A DNA stretch of 64,000 nucleotides, taken from contig CP091278.1 in the NCBI GenBank assembly GCA_021650895.1, forward strand, positions 3,625,659 through 3,689,658, written 5' to 3'. Numbering within the stretch: position 1 is the first letter of the stretch; every line of letters begins with the position of its first letter. Below are positions 10,501 to 19,865 of the stretch, one piece after another. The translations under genes and the position numbers were made by a program. The stretch is from Candidatus Jettenia sp. GTDB lineage: Bacteria; Planctomycetota; Brocadiia; Brocadiales; Brocadiaceae. The notes beneath the pieces were generated by a model. It worked only from the letters and a program-made list of their open reading frames with translations. It was not told the origin of the DNA and ran no database searches.

Positions 10501-11436
10501 ATGCAGATTATTACCCTGACGATGAACCCTACGATTGATACGAGTTGCAGCGTAGATCATGTTATTGCTGAGAAAAAATTGCGCGGTAAATCCCCCCGCC
10601 ATGAGCCGGGAGGCGGCGGTATCAATGTTTCTCGCGCAATAAAAAAATTAGGTGGAGAGTCGATAGCTCTGTATACTTCAGGAGGACCAATAGGGCAGAT
10701 GCTGCAAATCCTGCTTAATCAGGAGAAGATCGATCACCAGCCAATTGAAATCGAAGAAATGACACGTGAAAATTTTATCGTATTAGAAGAGTCTACACGG
10801 CGGCAATTCCGTTTTGGTATGCCAGGACCAACGTTATATGACAGGGAATGGCAGCAATGCTTAGATAGTATATCTCGTATCACACCGAGTCCAGAGTATA
10901 TTGTTGCAAGTGGAAGCCTTCCGCCTGGAGCACCTGGTGATTTCTATGCACAGGTGGCACAGAGAGCAAAAAAGCTTGGCAGCCGAATATGTATTGATAC
11001 ATCAGGTGAAGCATTGCGTTTAGCGGCAGATGTGCATGTATATTTGCTCAAGCCCAATATGAGTGAACTCCAGTACCTTGCAGGGGAAAAAATTAAAAAT
11101 GAATCACACATGAAGGAAGTTGCAAAGAAGATTATTGAAAGAGGAAAAAGCGAAGTTATTGTTATTTCTCTCGGTGCGGCAGGTGCCTTCCTGGTATCAA
11201 AGGATGGGTATGAGAGCATACGGGCACCTGTAGTGCCAATAGAGAGTAAGGTTGGTGCTGGTGACAGCATGATGGCTGGTATAGTAGTAAGCCTGGCAAA
11301 GGGAAGTTCGCTGCGGGATGCTGTCCGTTTCGGTATAGCGGCTGGATCTGCTGCGGTAATGACTCCTGGTACCGAATTGTGCCGCCGGGAGGATGCAGAG
11401 TACTTATATCAGCAGATGATTTCAGGAATTGCATAA
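10501..11436 (+). CDS. pfkB: 6-phosphofructokinase, PfkB family
   Basis: A 311-residue ribokinase-fold sugar kinase. It follows E. coli PfkB closely in layout: TLTMNPTIDTSC at the start, EPGGGGINVSRAIKKLGG for sugar binding, FRFGMPGPTL, VASGSLPPGAP, KPNMSEL, and the catalytic GAGDS (about 252-256) with its base Asp. It would phosphorylate fructose 6-phosphate; 1-phosphofructokinase or tagatose-6-phosphate kinase activity is a less likely alternative. It begins 30 bp after atpG. Confidence 0.9.
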   Translation: MQIITLTMNPTIDTSCSVDHVIAEKKLRGKSPRHEPGGGGINVSRAIKKLGGESIALYTSGGPIGQMLQILLNQEKIDHQPIEIEEMTRENFIVLEESTRRQFRFGMPGPTLYDREWQQCLDSISRITPSPEYIVASGSLPPGAPGDFYAQVAQRAKKLGSRICIDTSGEALRLAADVHVYLLKPNMSELQYLAGEKIKNESHMKEVAKKIIERGKSEVIVISLGAAGAFLVSKDGYESIRAPVVPIESKVGAGDSMMAGIVVSLAKGSSLRDAVRFGIAAGSAAVMTPGTELCRREDAEYLYQQMISGIA

Positions 11437-11458
11437 GATTTCGAAGAGGTATTAAACA

Positions 11459-12688
11459 ATGGAGGATAGCAGACTCGTTAAGGTTGAAGACTATGAAGTG
11501 ATTGTTGGTAGTGAGAAAGTTGAACGGGTGAGAGAAAAAGCTAAGCTACTTCAGGATCTTCATGTTGTTCATATAAATTCAACATATTATGGCGGAGGTG
11601 TAGCTGAGATATTATCGTCGTTGATACTTTTGATGAACAGTACGGGTATTAAGACTGGATGGAGAGTGATTCAGGGATCTCCCGATTTTTTTACTATTAC
11701 GAAAAAGATACACAATGCTTTGCAGGGTGGGGATATTAATCTTACCGACCGTAAATTGAAGATTTATGAGGATGTTGTGTATGAGAATGTTATTCGAAAT
11801 CACCTGGATCACGATATGGTTATTATTCACGATCCTCAACCCCTTCCGATGATCAGGCATTATAAAAGGAAATGTCCCTGGATATGGCGTTGCCATATCG
11901 ATTTGACGAATCCAAACAGGGAACTATGGAATTACTTGTCTCCGCTTATAGAAAGATATGATGCTGTAATCTTCAGTATCAGGGAATATCAGCAGAAATT
12001 GAAGACGCCACAATTATTTTTCCTGCCGGCAATCAACCCCTTTTCAATTAAGAATCGGGATATGGCAGAAGAAGAAATACAAGAACGTTTGGTACATTAT
12101 ACTATCCCAACAGACCTTCCCTTAGTGGTGCAGATTTCCCGATTTGACCGATGGAAAGATCCTGAAGGTGTTATTAGGGCATTCAAAATAGCAAGAAAGG
12201 AAATTGATTGTACTCTTGTATTGTTAGGCAATATTGCAACAGATGACCCGGAAGGTGAAAAGGTGTATGATGCCCTCATTAAAAATAGAGAGGAACGTAT
12301 CATTATTCTCTCCCATCAGGATACGGCGCTGGTTAATGCACTTCAGAGAAGAGCGACTGTTGTAATGCAAAAGTCAATTCGTGAGGGCTTTGGTTTGACC
12401 GTAGCAGAAGCCATGTGGAAAGGTGCTGCTGTTATTGGCGGAAATGTTGGTGGTATACGATATCAGATTGAGGACGGGGTAAATGGGTTCCTCGTATCAT
12501 CTGTAGAGGAAGCAGCAGACAGGCTTATTCGGTTACTTAAAAATAAGAAATTGCGGGAAGAAATGGGGCAAAGGGCAAGAGAAACGGTACGAGAGAAGTT
12601 TCTCCTGATCCGTCTTTTGGATCAATATCTTGACCTGTTCGGGTCTTTTGAGACTCTTTATTTACTGAGAGGGTCAATAGTTGTCTAA
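11459..12688 (+). CDS. treT: Trehalose synthase, TreT-type GT4 glycosyltransferase
   Basis: A 409-residue GT-B enzyme. The N-terminal INSTYYGGGVAEIL and IIHDPQPLP and the C-terminal SRFDRWKDPEGVI, IREGFGLTVAEAMWKG and GGIRYQIEDGVNGFLV are typical of TreT, which makes trehalose from an NDP-glucose and glucose. It lies 22 bp after pfkB and is probably cotranscribed. Trehalose as a compatible solute would fit the stress-related neighbours. Another GT4 specificity is possible. Confidence 0.8.
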   Translation: MEDSRLVKVEDYEVIVGSEKVERVREKAKLLQDLHVVHINSTYYGGGVAEILSSLILLMNSTGIKTGWRVIQGSPDFFTITKKIHNALQGGDINLTDRKLKIYEDVVYENVIRNHLDHDMVIIHDPQPLPMIRHYKRKCPWIWRCHIDLTNPNRELWNYLSPLIERYDAVIFSIREYQQKLKTPQLFFLPAINPFSIKNRDMAEEEIQERLVHYTIPTDLPLVVQISRFDRWKDPEGVIRAFKIARKEIDCTLVLLGNIATDDPEGEKVYDALIKNREERIIILSHQDTALVNALQRRATVVMQKSIREGFGLTVAEAMWKGAAVIGGNVGGIRYQIEDGVNGFLVSSVEEAADRLIRLLKNKKLREEMGQRARETVREKFLLIRLLDQYLDLFGSFETLYLLRGSIVV

Positions 12689-12794
12689 CTCTTTCCTCAT
12701 AGAGCACAACCTTAGGAGATGCAGTAGAAAGATGGGAATCTTTTTTCCTCAATACAATCTAAAATTCTCGTAACAATACTTTGGGAGGTGTCCT

Positions 12795-13934
12795 ATGTTT
12801 GGGAATCGAATTACATTATTTAAGTTGTTTGGTTTTGAGGTAAAGATTGATATTAGCTGGCTGATCCTTGCAGTACTCATCACCTTTACCTTAGCCAGGG
12901 GATTTTTTCCCCATTATTATAAGGGTTTGCCACTGTTAACGTATTGGTGGATGGGGTTAAGCGGCGCTTTAGGTTTTTTTGCCTCGATCATTTTCCATGA
13001 ATTCTGGCACTCCTTTGTCGCAAGGAGATATGGGTTGCCGATGAAAGGGATTACCCTATTCATTTTTGGCGGTGTAGCGGAAATGGGAGATGAGCCTCCC
13101 AACGCAAAAACTGAGTTCCTGATGGCAATTGCTGGCCCTCTTTCAAGTATTTTCCTTGGATTTGGATTCTTTGGGATAAATCTGCTCATTCCCAGGAGCG
13201 ACCCATTACTGCCAATGAAAGGTGTAATCGGTTATCTTGCGTATATTAATCTCATTCTGGCAGCATTCAATCTGTTGCCTGCTTTTCCCCTTGATGGGGG
13301 ACGTATCCTCCGGTCAGCCATTTGGAAATGGACTGACAATATTCGTCGGGCAACGAGGGTAGCATCATGGACCGGCTCTTTTTTCGGCATAGCGCTTATG
13401 ATTTTAGGGATTCTTAGCATTTTCCAGGGAAATTTTATTGGCGGAATATGGTTCTTTGTGATAGGTATGTTTGTGAAAAATGCGGCTCAAATATCGTATC
13501 AGCAAGTGCTGCTCCGTAATGTGCTCGCAGGTAAAAAGGTAGGTTATTTTACGAAAGTAGATCCTGTTTTTGTACCACCTTCAATATCGATAGAGCAGTT
13601 TGTGGAAGAGTATTTCTATAAATACCACTTCAAAATGTTTCCTGTCGTGGAGAATACAAACATCGTAGGGTGTATCAACATTGCTCAGGTGAAAGATATT
13701 CCCCGGAATGAATGGAACCAGCGTACGGTGAGAGAACTTGCAAAAAAATGTTTGCCTGAAAATACCATTTCTCCGGAAGCTGACACGCTGAAAGCCCTTT
13801 CTTTAATGAAACAGAATGGCAATACTAAACTTATGGTTGTTGAAGACCGTAAGTTAATCGGTATTGTTACTCTCAAAGATATTTTACAGTATTTTTCCGC
13901 CAGAATGGATATGGAAGAATACTCTGGAAAATAA
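12795..13934 (+). CDS. Site-2 protease-like M50 metalloprotease with CBS domains
   Basis: 379 residues. The membrane part (about 1-225) has several hydrophobic segments, the zinc-binding HEFWH at 68-72, and NLLPAFPLDGGRILRS with the third zinc ligand Asp near 176. Two CBS domains follow (about 250-370). The CBS-fused group of intramembrane proteases cleaves membrane proteins, with CBS pairs probably sensing nucleotides. A good Shine-Dalgarno (GGGAGG) precedes the ATG. The substrate is unknown; no anti-sigma factor gene lies nearby. Confidence 0.88.
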   Translation: MFGNRITLFKLFGFEVKIDISWLILAVLITFTLARGFFPHYYKGLPLLTYWWMGLSGALGFFASIIFHEFWHSFVARRYGLPMKGITLFIFGGVAEMGDEPPNAKTEFLMAIAGPLSSIFLGFGFFGINLLIPRSDPLLPMKGVIGYLAYINLILAAFNLLPAFPLDGGRILRSAIWKWTDNIRRATRVASWTGSFFGIALMILGILSIFQGNFIGGIWFFVIGMFVKNAAQISYQQVLLRNVLAGKKVGYFTKVDPVFVPPSISIEQFVEEYFYKYHFKMFPVVENTNIVGCINIAQVKDIPRNEWNQRTVRELAKKCLPENTISPEADTLKALSLMKQNGNTKLMVVEDRKLIGIVTLKDILQYFSARMDMEEYSGK

Positions 13935-14107
13935 CATGCAATAGCACATGCTATCAATTTTATTAGTGAAACACGGACGACAAAAAATATTCATCAACAG
14001 GGAAATGTTGATAGTATTTTACCCTGTGTTTACCGGTAATTACTTTAAGCCGGATTGAAGATATTTTCTTTATCTCTTCATTCCGGAATCTGAGAAAGGA
14101 GTTACCT

Positions 14108-15460
14108 ATGAGAACAGCAAAATTACGATTTACTGATTTAATTATTGGAAGAATAATGTCTTTCCGATGGAATCAAGGTGTAATGAAGATTCTCCTCGTG
14201 GTTTGCGTATGCATACCTATTTTGATTCATACCACATCTTCACCTATCTGTGCACAAAATCAATACATGAAGGATAGCTATATTCCATTTGCTATAGAGG
14301 CCAAATTGTTAGCTGATGAAGTGACATCCCGCCATTTGATAAATATCCGGACAAAAGACGGTGTTGTTACCCTTTCAGGGTACGTGGATAATCCTCGAGA
14401 TTGTGAACGAGTAATTGAGATGGTAGAAGCGATGAGTGATATTCAATCTGTTATTAACAACATTTCTGTAACTCGTATTGTCCGGTCTGATAATCAAATT
14501 ATTTTCGGCAGGAAAAAGAATTCTGATTTAACTCATGCACGGGATTTTCAAAAGATCGATATGAATTTCAAGAAAAGAATACTACCTATATCTTATGGCA
14601 ACTTTATTGCCGGAGCTTCTCCTATAGACCCTACAGCTTTTGAGATTAAAAGAGAAATACCTGATACACTACACGAGGATGAACGTGGAAATAAATCTGA
14701 CGAGGAAATTAAAAGAGCAGTGAGAGATGCTATTTTTCATAACCCAAAGGTAGTTTCAATCAATATACAGGTAGAGGTAAAAGAAGGAGTAGTTGTTTTG
14801 ACTGGTGCAGTAGATAACCCCGAAGCGAAAAATGCTGCTGAGGAAGAGGCGAAGAATACGACAGGTGTATTCATGGTTAAAAATTATTTGAGAATACGGC
14901 CCGGGATGTTACCCGGTTACTCTACAACTGCTGAGAGGGTTCGTGATATGTTATCAAGAAATTCCCTAACAATGCATCTGGATATTGATACTGAAGTCCA
15001 AAATGGCAAAGTATATCTCTACGGTGCCGTTAATACCCTTTTTGAGAAACAACATGCCGGAGAAATAGCATCACAGGTGACTGGTGTAGTAAGTGTTATT
15101 AATAAACTGAATATTAATTCCCGATGGTTGCCAAAAACTGATAAAGAGATTAAAGAAAAAGTTGAAACAGAACTTATTTTTAGCGTTTTTGTCCATAGCC
15201 CTGAGATTTCTGTAAATGTGAAAAATGGTGTAGCATATCTTACCGGCTCAGTTCATACCCGGCAAGAGGCTCTTGCAGCTATAGAAAATGCATATGATGG
15301 AGGGGCAAGAGTCGTAAGAGACTTATTAGAGATCCGTGAAGAAGCAGATGAGGAACTAAAACAGTTAAGGGAGAAAGATCCCTTTTACCTTGAAATAGAT
15401 TATCCCGGTTATTTCGAAGATTTTTATTTTAAGCCCTATTACTATTATCTGTATCCGTAA
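14108..15460 (+). CDS. Secreted protein with four BON domains
   Basis: 450 residues. A basic stretch and hydrophobic segment (about 26-45, ending SSPICAQ) form a signal peptide. BON domains are seen at about 57-122, 196-265, 275-338 and 342-410, each with the (D/G)GVV.L.G.V pattern. A linker at about 125-190 looks like decayed BON sequence. The tail is Tyr-rich (YFKPYYYYLYP). BON domains bind phospholipid in periplasmic proteins such as OsmY. It is a close paralogue of the next gene and seems to be a shortened version of it. Confidence 0.88.
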   Translation: MRTAKLRFTDLIIGRIMSFRWNQGVMKILLVVCVCIPILIHTTSSPICAQNQYMKDSYIPFAIEAKLLADEVTSRHLINIRTKDGVVTLSGYVDNPRDCERVIEMVEAMSDIQSVINNISVTRIVRSDNQIIFGRKKNSDLTHARDFQKIDMNFKKRILPISYGNFIAGASPIDPTAFEIKREIPDTLHEDERGNKSDEEIKRAVRDAIFHNPKVVSINIQVEVKEGVVVLTGAVDNPEAKNAAEEEAKNTTGVFMVKNYLRIRPGMLPGYSTTAERVRDMLSRNSLTMHLDIDTEVQNGKVYLYGAVNTLFEKQHAGEIASQVTGVVSVINKLNINSRWLPKTDKEIKEKVETELIFSVFVHSPEISVNVKNGVAYLTGSVHTRQEALAAIENAYDGGARVVRDLLEIREEADEELKQLREKDPFYLEIDYPGYFEDFYFKPYYYYLYP

Positions 15461-15544
15461 GATTGTTCCTTTGGGAAATGATGATCAAAATATGTTTATT
15501 TCCATTTCTCGCCTTGTTTTGAATAATTACAGGAGAGGTACGAT

Positions 15545-17173
15545 ATGAGGATAAAGAAATTGCATGCTCATGATCCGCCTATCAAAAGAATATTGTCTTT
15601 AGATTTCCGAAGAAACCTGTTTACCACGGGCATCCTTTTGATAAGTATTTTCTGTGTTGATGGTTTAGGAGATGCTATATTTTCCTGTGTGTATGCACAA
15701 GATAAGGAGATCAGGGATAGGGAAATTGCATTTGCTGTTGAAATGGAGTTGCTTAACGATGAAGCTGTGCCAGCTCATCTGATAAACGCCGAGGCAAACA
15801 ACGGTATTGTTACCCTTTCTGGATCAGTAGATAATCTTCTTGCCAGAGACCGGGCATCCAGAATTGCTGAAACGGTAAAAGGTGTTCGGTCTGTTATCAA
15901 TACTATTTCTGTAATTCCGGTTATCAGATCTGATACCCAAATCATTATCGATGTGGAAAAAGCCTTAGCAATTGATCCCGTTACAGATTTCTACGAAATT
16001 GATACAAAAGTTGATAAGGGAATTGTTGTGTTGTATGGTACTGTGGAATCATGGGCAGAGAAACAACTTGCTGAGCAGGTTGTCAAGGGAGTTCTGGGGG
16101 TTAAGGGCATTAGAAATAAAATGATGATTGATTATGGAAAACAACGTCCCGATTCAGAGATAAAAGCAGATATCAAAGGGCGCCTCAGTTCAGATGTGTA
16201 TATCGATGATACGTTACTCGATGTTGTGGTAAAAGATGGGAAGGTAACCTTACATGGAACGGTAGGAAGTGCAGCAGAAAAATCCAGGGCCTTCTATGAT
16301 GCCTGGGTATCCGGGGTCACCGCAGTGGATAACAGTGGATTAGAAGTTAAATGGTGGATGCGTGATGAGTTGCGTCGTAAGGTCAAGTATGTGGATAAAT
16401 CTGATGAAGAGGTCAGGAAGGCCGTTGAAGATACCTTTTTTTATGACCCACGGGTAGCCTCTTTCAATATACATATTGAAGTAAAAGACGGTGTAGTAAC
16501 TCTGTCCGGTATGGTAGATAATCTTCATGCAAAAAGAGTTGCGGAACAAGATGCAAAGAATACAATTGGGATGCGTGTGGTCAAGAATTTTCTGAAGGTA
16601 CGTCCTGGAAAACTGTCCACTAACCTGACCGCTATGAGAGACCCGGCTATTGTTGAGAACGTTCATGATGCATTATCAAGGAACCCGATAACTGATCGGC
16701 TTGATATCACTGTTGAATCACAAAACAAAAAGGTATATCTGTATGGTGGGGTTAATACCTTCTATGAAAAACGGCTTGCTGAGGATGTCGTATCCCGGAT
16801 ACCCGGAGTAATAGATGTGGTGAATAAACTCGAGGTTAATTACCGATGGCCGTGGAAAAGCGATGAAGAAATTAAGAATGATATCGAAAGCCAGTGGTAC
16901 TGGGATGTTTTTGTTAATAGTGATGATATTTCAGTAAAAGTACATAATGGCGTAGCCACTATTTACGGCATAGTTGATAATCAGAAAGATTCCCTTGTTG
17001 TGGTAAAAGATGCATTTGAGGGTGGAGCAAAAATAGTACGAAGCTTCCTGGAGTTTCGCGGGAATGAAAAAGATAAGCAAAAACATACAAAGGATAAAAC
17101 GCCTCGTTATTATTATCCCGAGTATTTCTACGATTTTTACTCGAGTCCGTATTATATTATCCCACGGGTATAA
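15545..17173 (+). CDS. Secreted protein with six BON domains
   Basis: 542 residues. The signal peptide is around 28-52 (ILLISIFCVDGLGDAIFSCVYAQ). Six BON units follow in tandem, each about 65-70 residues with V.L.G.V cores; units 1, 4, 5 and 6 align with the four units of the preceding protein. The tail again is aromatic (RYYYPEYFYDFYSSPYYI). It is likely a periplasmic or outer-membrane-associated envelope stress protein. The 84-bp gap to the preceding gene and a Shine-Dalgarno (AGGAGAGG) suggest one operon. Confidence 0.88.
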   Translation: MRIKKLHAHDPPIKRILSLDFRRNLFTTGILLISIFCVDGLGDAIFSCVYAQDKEIRDREIAFAVEMELLNDEAVPAHLINAEANNGIVTLSGSVDNLLARDRASRIAETVKGVRSVINTISVIPVIRSDTQIIIDVEKALAIDPVTDFYEIDTKVDKGIVVLYGTVESWAEKQLAEQVVKGVLGVKGIRNKMMIDYGKQRPDSEIKADIKGRLSSDVYIDDTLLDVVVKDGKVTLHGTVGSAAEKSRAFYDAWVSGVTAVDNSGLEVKWWMRDELRRKVKYVDKSDEEVRKAVEDTFFYDPRVASFNIHIEVKDGVVTLSGMVDNLHAKRVAEQDAKNTIGMRVVKNFLKVRPGKLSTNLTAMRDPAIVENVHDALSRNPITDRLDITVESQNKKVYLYGGVNTFYEKRLAEDVVSRIPGVIDVVNKLEVNYRWPWKSDEEIKNDIESQWYWDVFVNSDDISVKVHNGVATIYGIVDNQKDSLVVVKDAFEGGAKIVRSFLEFRGNEKDKQKHTKDKTPRYYYPEYFYDFYSSPYYIIPRV

Positions 17174-17276
17174 GAGACTGTCTGAAAAGTCCATATACAT
17201 GTCCGGTATCCAGGTGGTGGATTCAGCGCAAAAGACAGCGCTTTAATCCACCCTACTTATTATAGAATTACCGATA
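17173..17276 (+). repeat. R7 palindromic repeat
   Basis: It starts AGAGACTGTCTGAAAAGTCC and continues into GGTGGATTCAGCGC...GCGCTTTAATCCACC, an imperfect hairpin. A second copy with the same start is at 54239-54314 and the hairpin alone at 53365-53394. Confidence 0.65.
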
Positions 17277-17287
17277 GGGTAGATTCA

Positions 17288-17790
17288 TATATGCATCAAG
17301 CTAAGAATGGTGTTCCATAAAAAAGGAGGTATCTCCCTGGAAAGAGAACAACGTATGTCCATGTTCCCCTCTAATCCCCCCTAACCCCCTTTAGAAAAGG
17401 GGGAGAAAGAAGGATAAGTTTAGAAAAGCAGGGTGGCACGGACAAACCATGTCCCCGTACGCTTTGAACGGGGACATGGTTTGTCTGTGGTGTTCGAATA
17501 CACCCGTGGATAGGGAATATACCACACTGACAAACAGAGTTTGTCAGTGCCACCCAGGAAGAGGCTTACAGAGCATAACAATTTCTCGAGAGACGCCCCC
17601 GGCGAGATGTCTCTATATTCTAAAGATGTGGGTAAGGATAAGTTTAGAAAAGGGGGAAAAGAAGGAAGGATTTTCTCCTGAGAAAAGTTTGCCTGATCAA
17701 AAATATCAAACTTTTCCCCCTTTTCTAAAGGGGGATTAAGGGGGATTATGTTATTCTCCACCATTTCCATATTTTAGCTTGATGCATATG
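17288..17790 (+). mobile_element. M2 non-autonomous mobile element, copy B (503 bp)
   Basis: The left end is TATATGCATCAAGCTAA and the right end TTAGCTTGATGCATATG. The 11-bp duplications outside are GGGTAGATTCA (17277-17287) and GGGTGGATTCA (17791-17801), one mismatch, so the element landed in an R7-type repeat. It carries G-rich stretches and an inner insert (about 17430-17625) containing R3 sequence (GGCACGGACAAACCATG) and ending GTGGGTAAGGATAAGTTT. No transposase frame was seen. Confidence 0.82.
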
Positions 17791-17864
17791 GGGTGGATTC
17801 AGCGGAGCGAATCCACCATAGCATCTTTTCAAACAATCTCAAGATCTAAAAAGGAGGAATACAG

Positions 17865-18575
17865 ATGTTGATAAGTATAAAATCCCTGTATGGGTACAAG
17901 ATTCATGCCGTAGATGATGATATTGGAGAGGTATATGAGTTTCTGTTCGATGATAAGTCATGGACTATCAGATATCTTGTGGTTGACACCAGTAGCTGGC
18001 TGCCCGGCAGGAAAGTCCTTATCTCTCCTGTCGTTTTTAAACAACCGGATTTAGCATCAGAAAAATTTCCTGTGGCACTTACCAGGGAAGAAGTAAAAAA
18101 CAGTCCTGATATCGCAGCGGATAAGCCAGTTTCCCTGCAGCATCAAATAGAATTATACAAGTATTACGGACCTCTTAACCGGCCTGCTGAGGGCTATTAT
18201 AATGTTCTCCCTTTTCCTCCTCCTGAGAAGGAAGGTGACCCGCACCTCAGGAGTACGAGAGAGGTGAGCGGCTATCGTGCTCATGCCATTGATGGTGATA
18301 TTGGTCATGTGGACGATTTTATTTTAGATATGGAAGATTGGGTTATCCGTCATATGGTGATAGATACCGGGAGTTGGTTGCCTGGCAAAAAAGTGTTGAT
18401 TCCTCCTGACTGGGTTACGAGGATAAGCTGGCGCAATGAAAAGGTCTATGTAGATATTCCCAAAGATACCATTAAGGATAGCCCCGAGTATGATCCGTCT
18501 GCTCCGGTGAACCGGCAGTATGAGATTCGCCTCTACGATTATTATGGCCGCCCGAAGTATTGGAGTGGTGGTTAA
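17865..18575 (+). CDS. Protein with two PRC-barrel domains
   Basis: 236 residues with no signal peptide. Two related halves: about 1-100 and 130-225, each with GY..HA.D.DIG.V.DF..D...W.IR..V.DT..WLPG.KVLI, the PRC-barrel pattern. The halves are joined by a Pro-rich linker. PRC barrels occur in RNA-processing and photosynthetic proteins; the function of soluble two-domain forms is unknown, though they often sit beside BON-domain and other stress genes, as here. A Shine-Dalgarno (AAGGAGG) precedes the ATG. Confidence 0.85.
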   Translation: MLISIKSLYGYKIHAVDDDIGEVYEFLFDDKSWTIRYLVVDTSSWLPGRKVLISPVVFKQPDLASEKFPVALTREEVKNSPDIAADKPVSLQHQIELYKYYGPLNRPAEGYYNVLPFPPPEKEGDPHLRSTREVSGYRAHAIDGDIGHVDDFILDMEDWVIRHMVIDTGSWLPGKKVLIPPDWVTRISWRNEKVYVDIPKDTIKDSPEYDPSAPVNRQYEIRLYDYYGRPKYWSGG

Positions 18576-18638
18576 CGGGTCTATCTTATGCTTATCAGAA
18601 GAAAAGATTATGCGGGGAGTTGAGAAAGGGGTGAGATT

Positions 18639-19637
18639 ATGGCAAAGGTAGCAATTAATGGTATGGGGAGAATAGGAAGAGCGGCTTTTAAAATTATTCT
18701 TGATAGGCCGGAATTGGAGCTTGTAGCAATTAATGATTTAATTCCGCCAGATGGTCTTGCGTATTTACTACAGTATGATACTTGTTACGGGCGGTATGAG
18801 AAAAAAGTGGAAAGTGATGACAATGGTCTGGCTGTCGATGGTGTCAAATATAAGGTTGTAAGCGAAAAAGACCCTACAAAACTTCCCTGGAGAGATTTAG
18901 GGGTTGATATTGTTTTTGAATGTACGGGTATCTTTACCAAAAAGGAGGACTTGGAGAAACACATCAGGGCAGGTGCAAAACACGTCATTTTATCAGCTCC
19001 ATCAAAGAGTGCAGAGATCGTTACGGTTGTCTACGGTGTCAATAAATCGGAATCACCAGTCCAGGTCATATCCTGTGCCAGTTGTACTACAAACTGTATT
19101 ACCCCTGTTGTTGAAATTATGGGAAGGAGAATAGGAATAAAAAAAGCCATAATGACGACGGTGCACGCTTATACTTCTACCCAAAGCCTTGTAGATGGGT
19201 TTAGTAAAGAGATACGAAGAGGAAGGTCCGGGGCAGTAAATTTAGTGCCAAGTTCAACAGGTGCAGCTATAGCAACTACCAAATCCCTCCCGCAGTATGA
19301 TGGAAAATTTGATGGAGTAGCTATACGAGCCCCGCTTCCTGTAGGTTCCATTGCGGACATTGTTTTCCTTACCGAAAGAGAGACGACGGTAGAAGAAGTG
19401 AATCGTATATTTGTGGAAGAATCGAAAAGCGATAGGTACAGAGATGTATTGGGGGTTGCAGAAGCTCCATTCGTCTCTTCAGATATCATAAAAGACCCTC
19501 GTGCTTCTGTTGTCGATCTGGAGCTTACTCAGGTGGTGGATAAAGATCTTGTTAAGGTTATGAGCTGGTATGATAACGAATGGGGTTATACGAACCAGAT
19601 GATACGGGAAGGTGTACGGATAGCTAAGGGAGTGTAA
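18639..19637 (+). CDS. gap: Glyceraldehyde-3-phosphate dehydrogenase, type I
   Basis: 332 residues, full length. The Rossmann start AINGMGRIGRAAF, the catalytic SCASCTTNCITP with the active Cys, TVHAYTSTQ, RRGRSGAVNLVPSSTGAA and the C-terminal WYDNEWGYTNQM are all present. It interconverts glyceraldehyde 3-phosphate and 1,3-bisphosphoglycerate; the residues after the second strand (AINDL) fit NAD use. It is placed between the PRC protein and PEP synthase. Confidence 0.97.
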   Translation: MAKVAINGMGRIGRAAFKIILDRPELELVAINDLIPPDGLAYLLQYDTCYGRYEKKVESDDNGLAVDGVKYKVVSEKDPTKLPWRDLGVDIVFECTGIFTKKEDLEKHIRAGAKHVILSAPSKSAEIVTVVYGVNKSESPVQVISCASCTTNCITPVVEIMGRRIGIKKAIMTTVHAYTSTQSLVDGFSKEIRRGRSGAVNLVPSSTGAAIATTKSLPQYDGKFDGVAIRAPLPVGSIADIVFLTERETTVEEVNRIFVEESKSDRYRDVLGVAEAPFVSSDIIKDPRASVVDLELTQVVDKDLVKVMSWYDNEWGYTNQMIREGVRIAKGV

Positions 19638-19865
19638 TTCTGTTGTAGGAAATGTATTTCCCTAATACATAAATCGATAGGAAATGCCGGTAAAGAACAG
19701 ATTCAAAAGGTAAGAAACATAACTCCGTTAGTCCTTATTAAAAATTCCAGCAAAGGTAGTAAATTCCAACCCGTAATATATGTCCTTATTGTGTAAATTC
19801 TTGTACGGGTATTGCAGGAGAGACTGCATATCTCTTCTGCAAATATTTTAGTATGGAGGATACCT

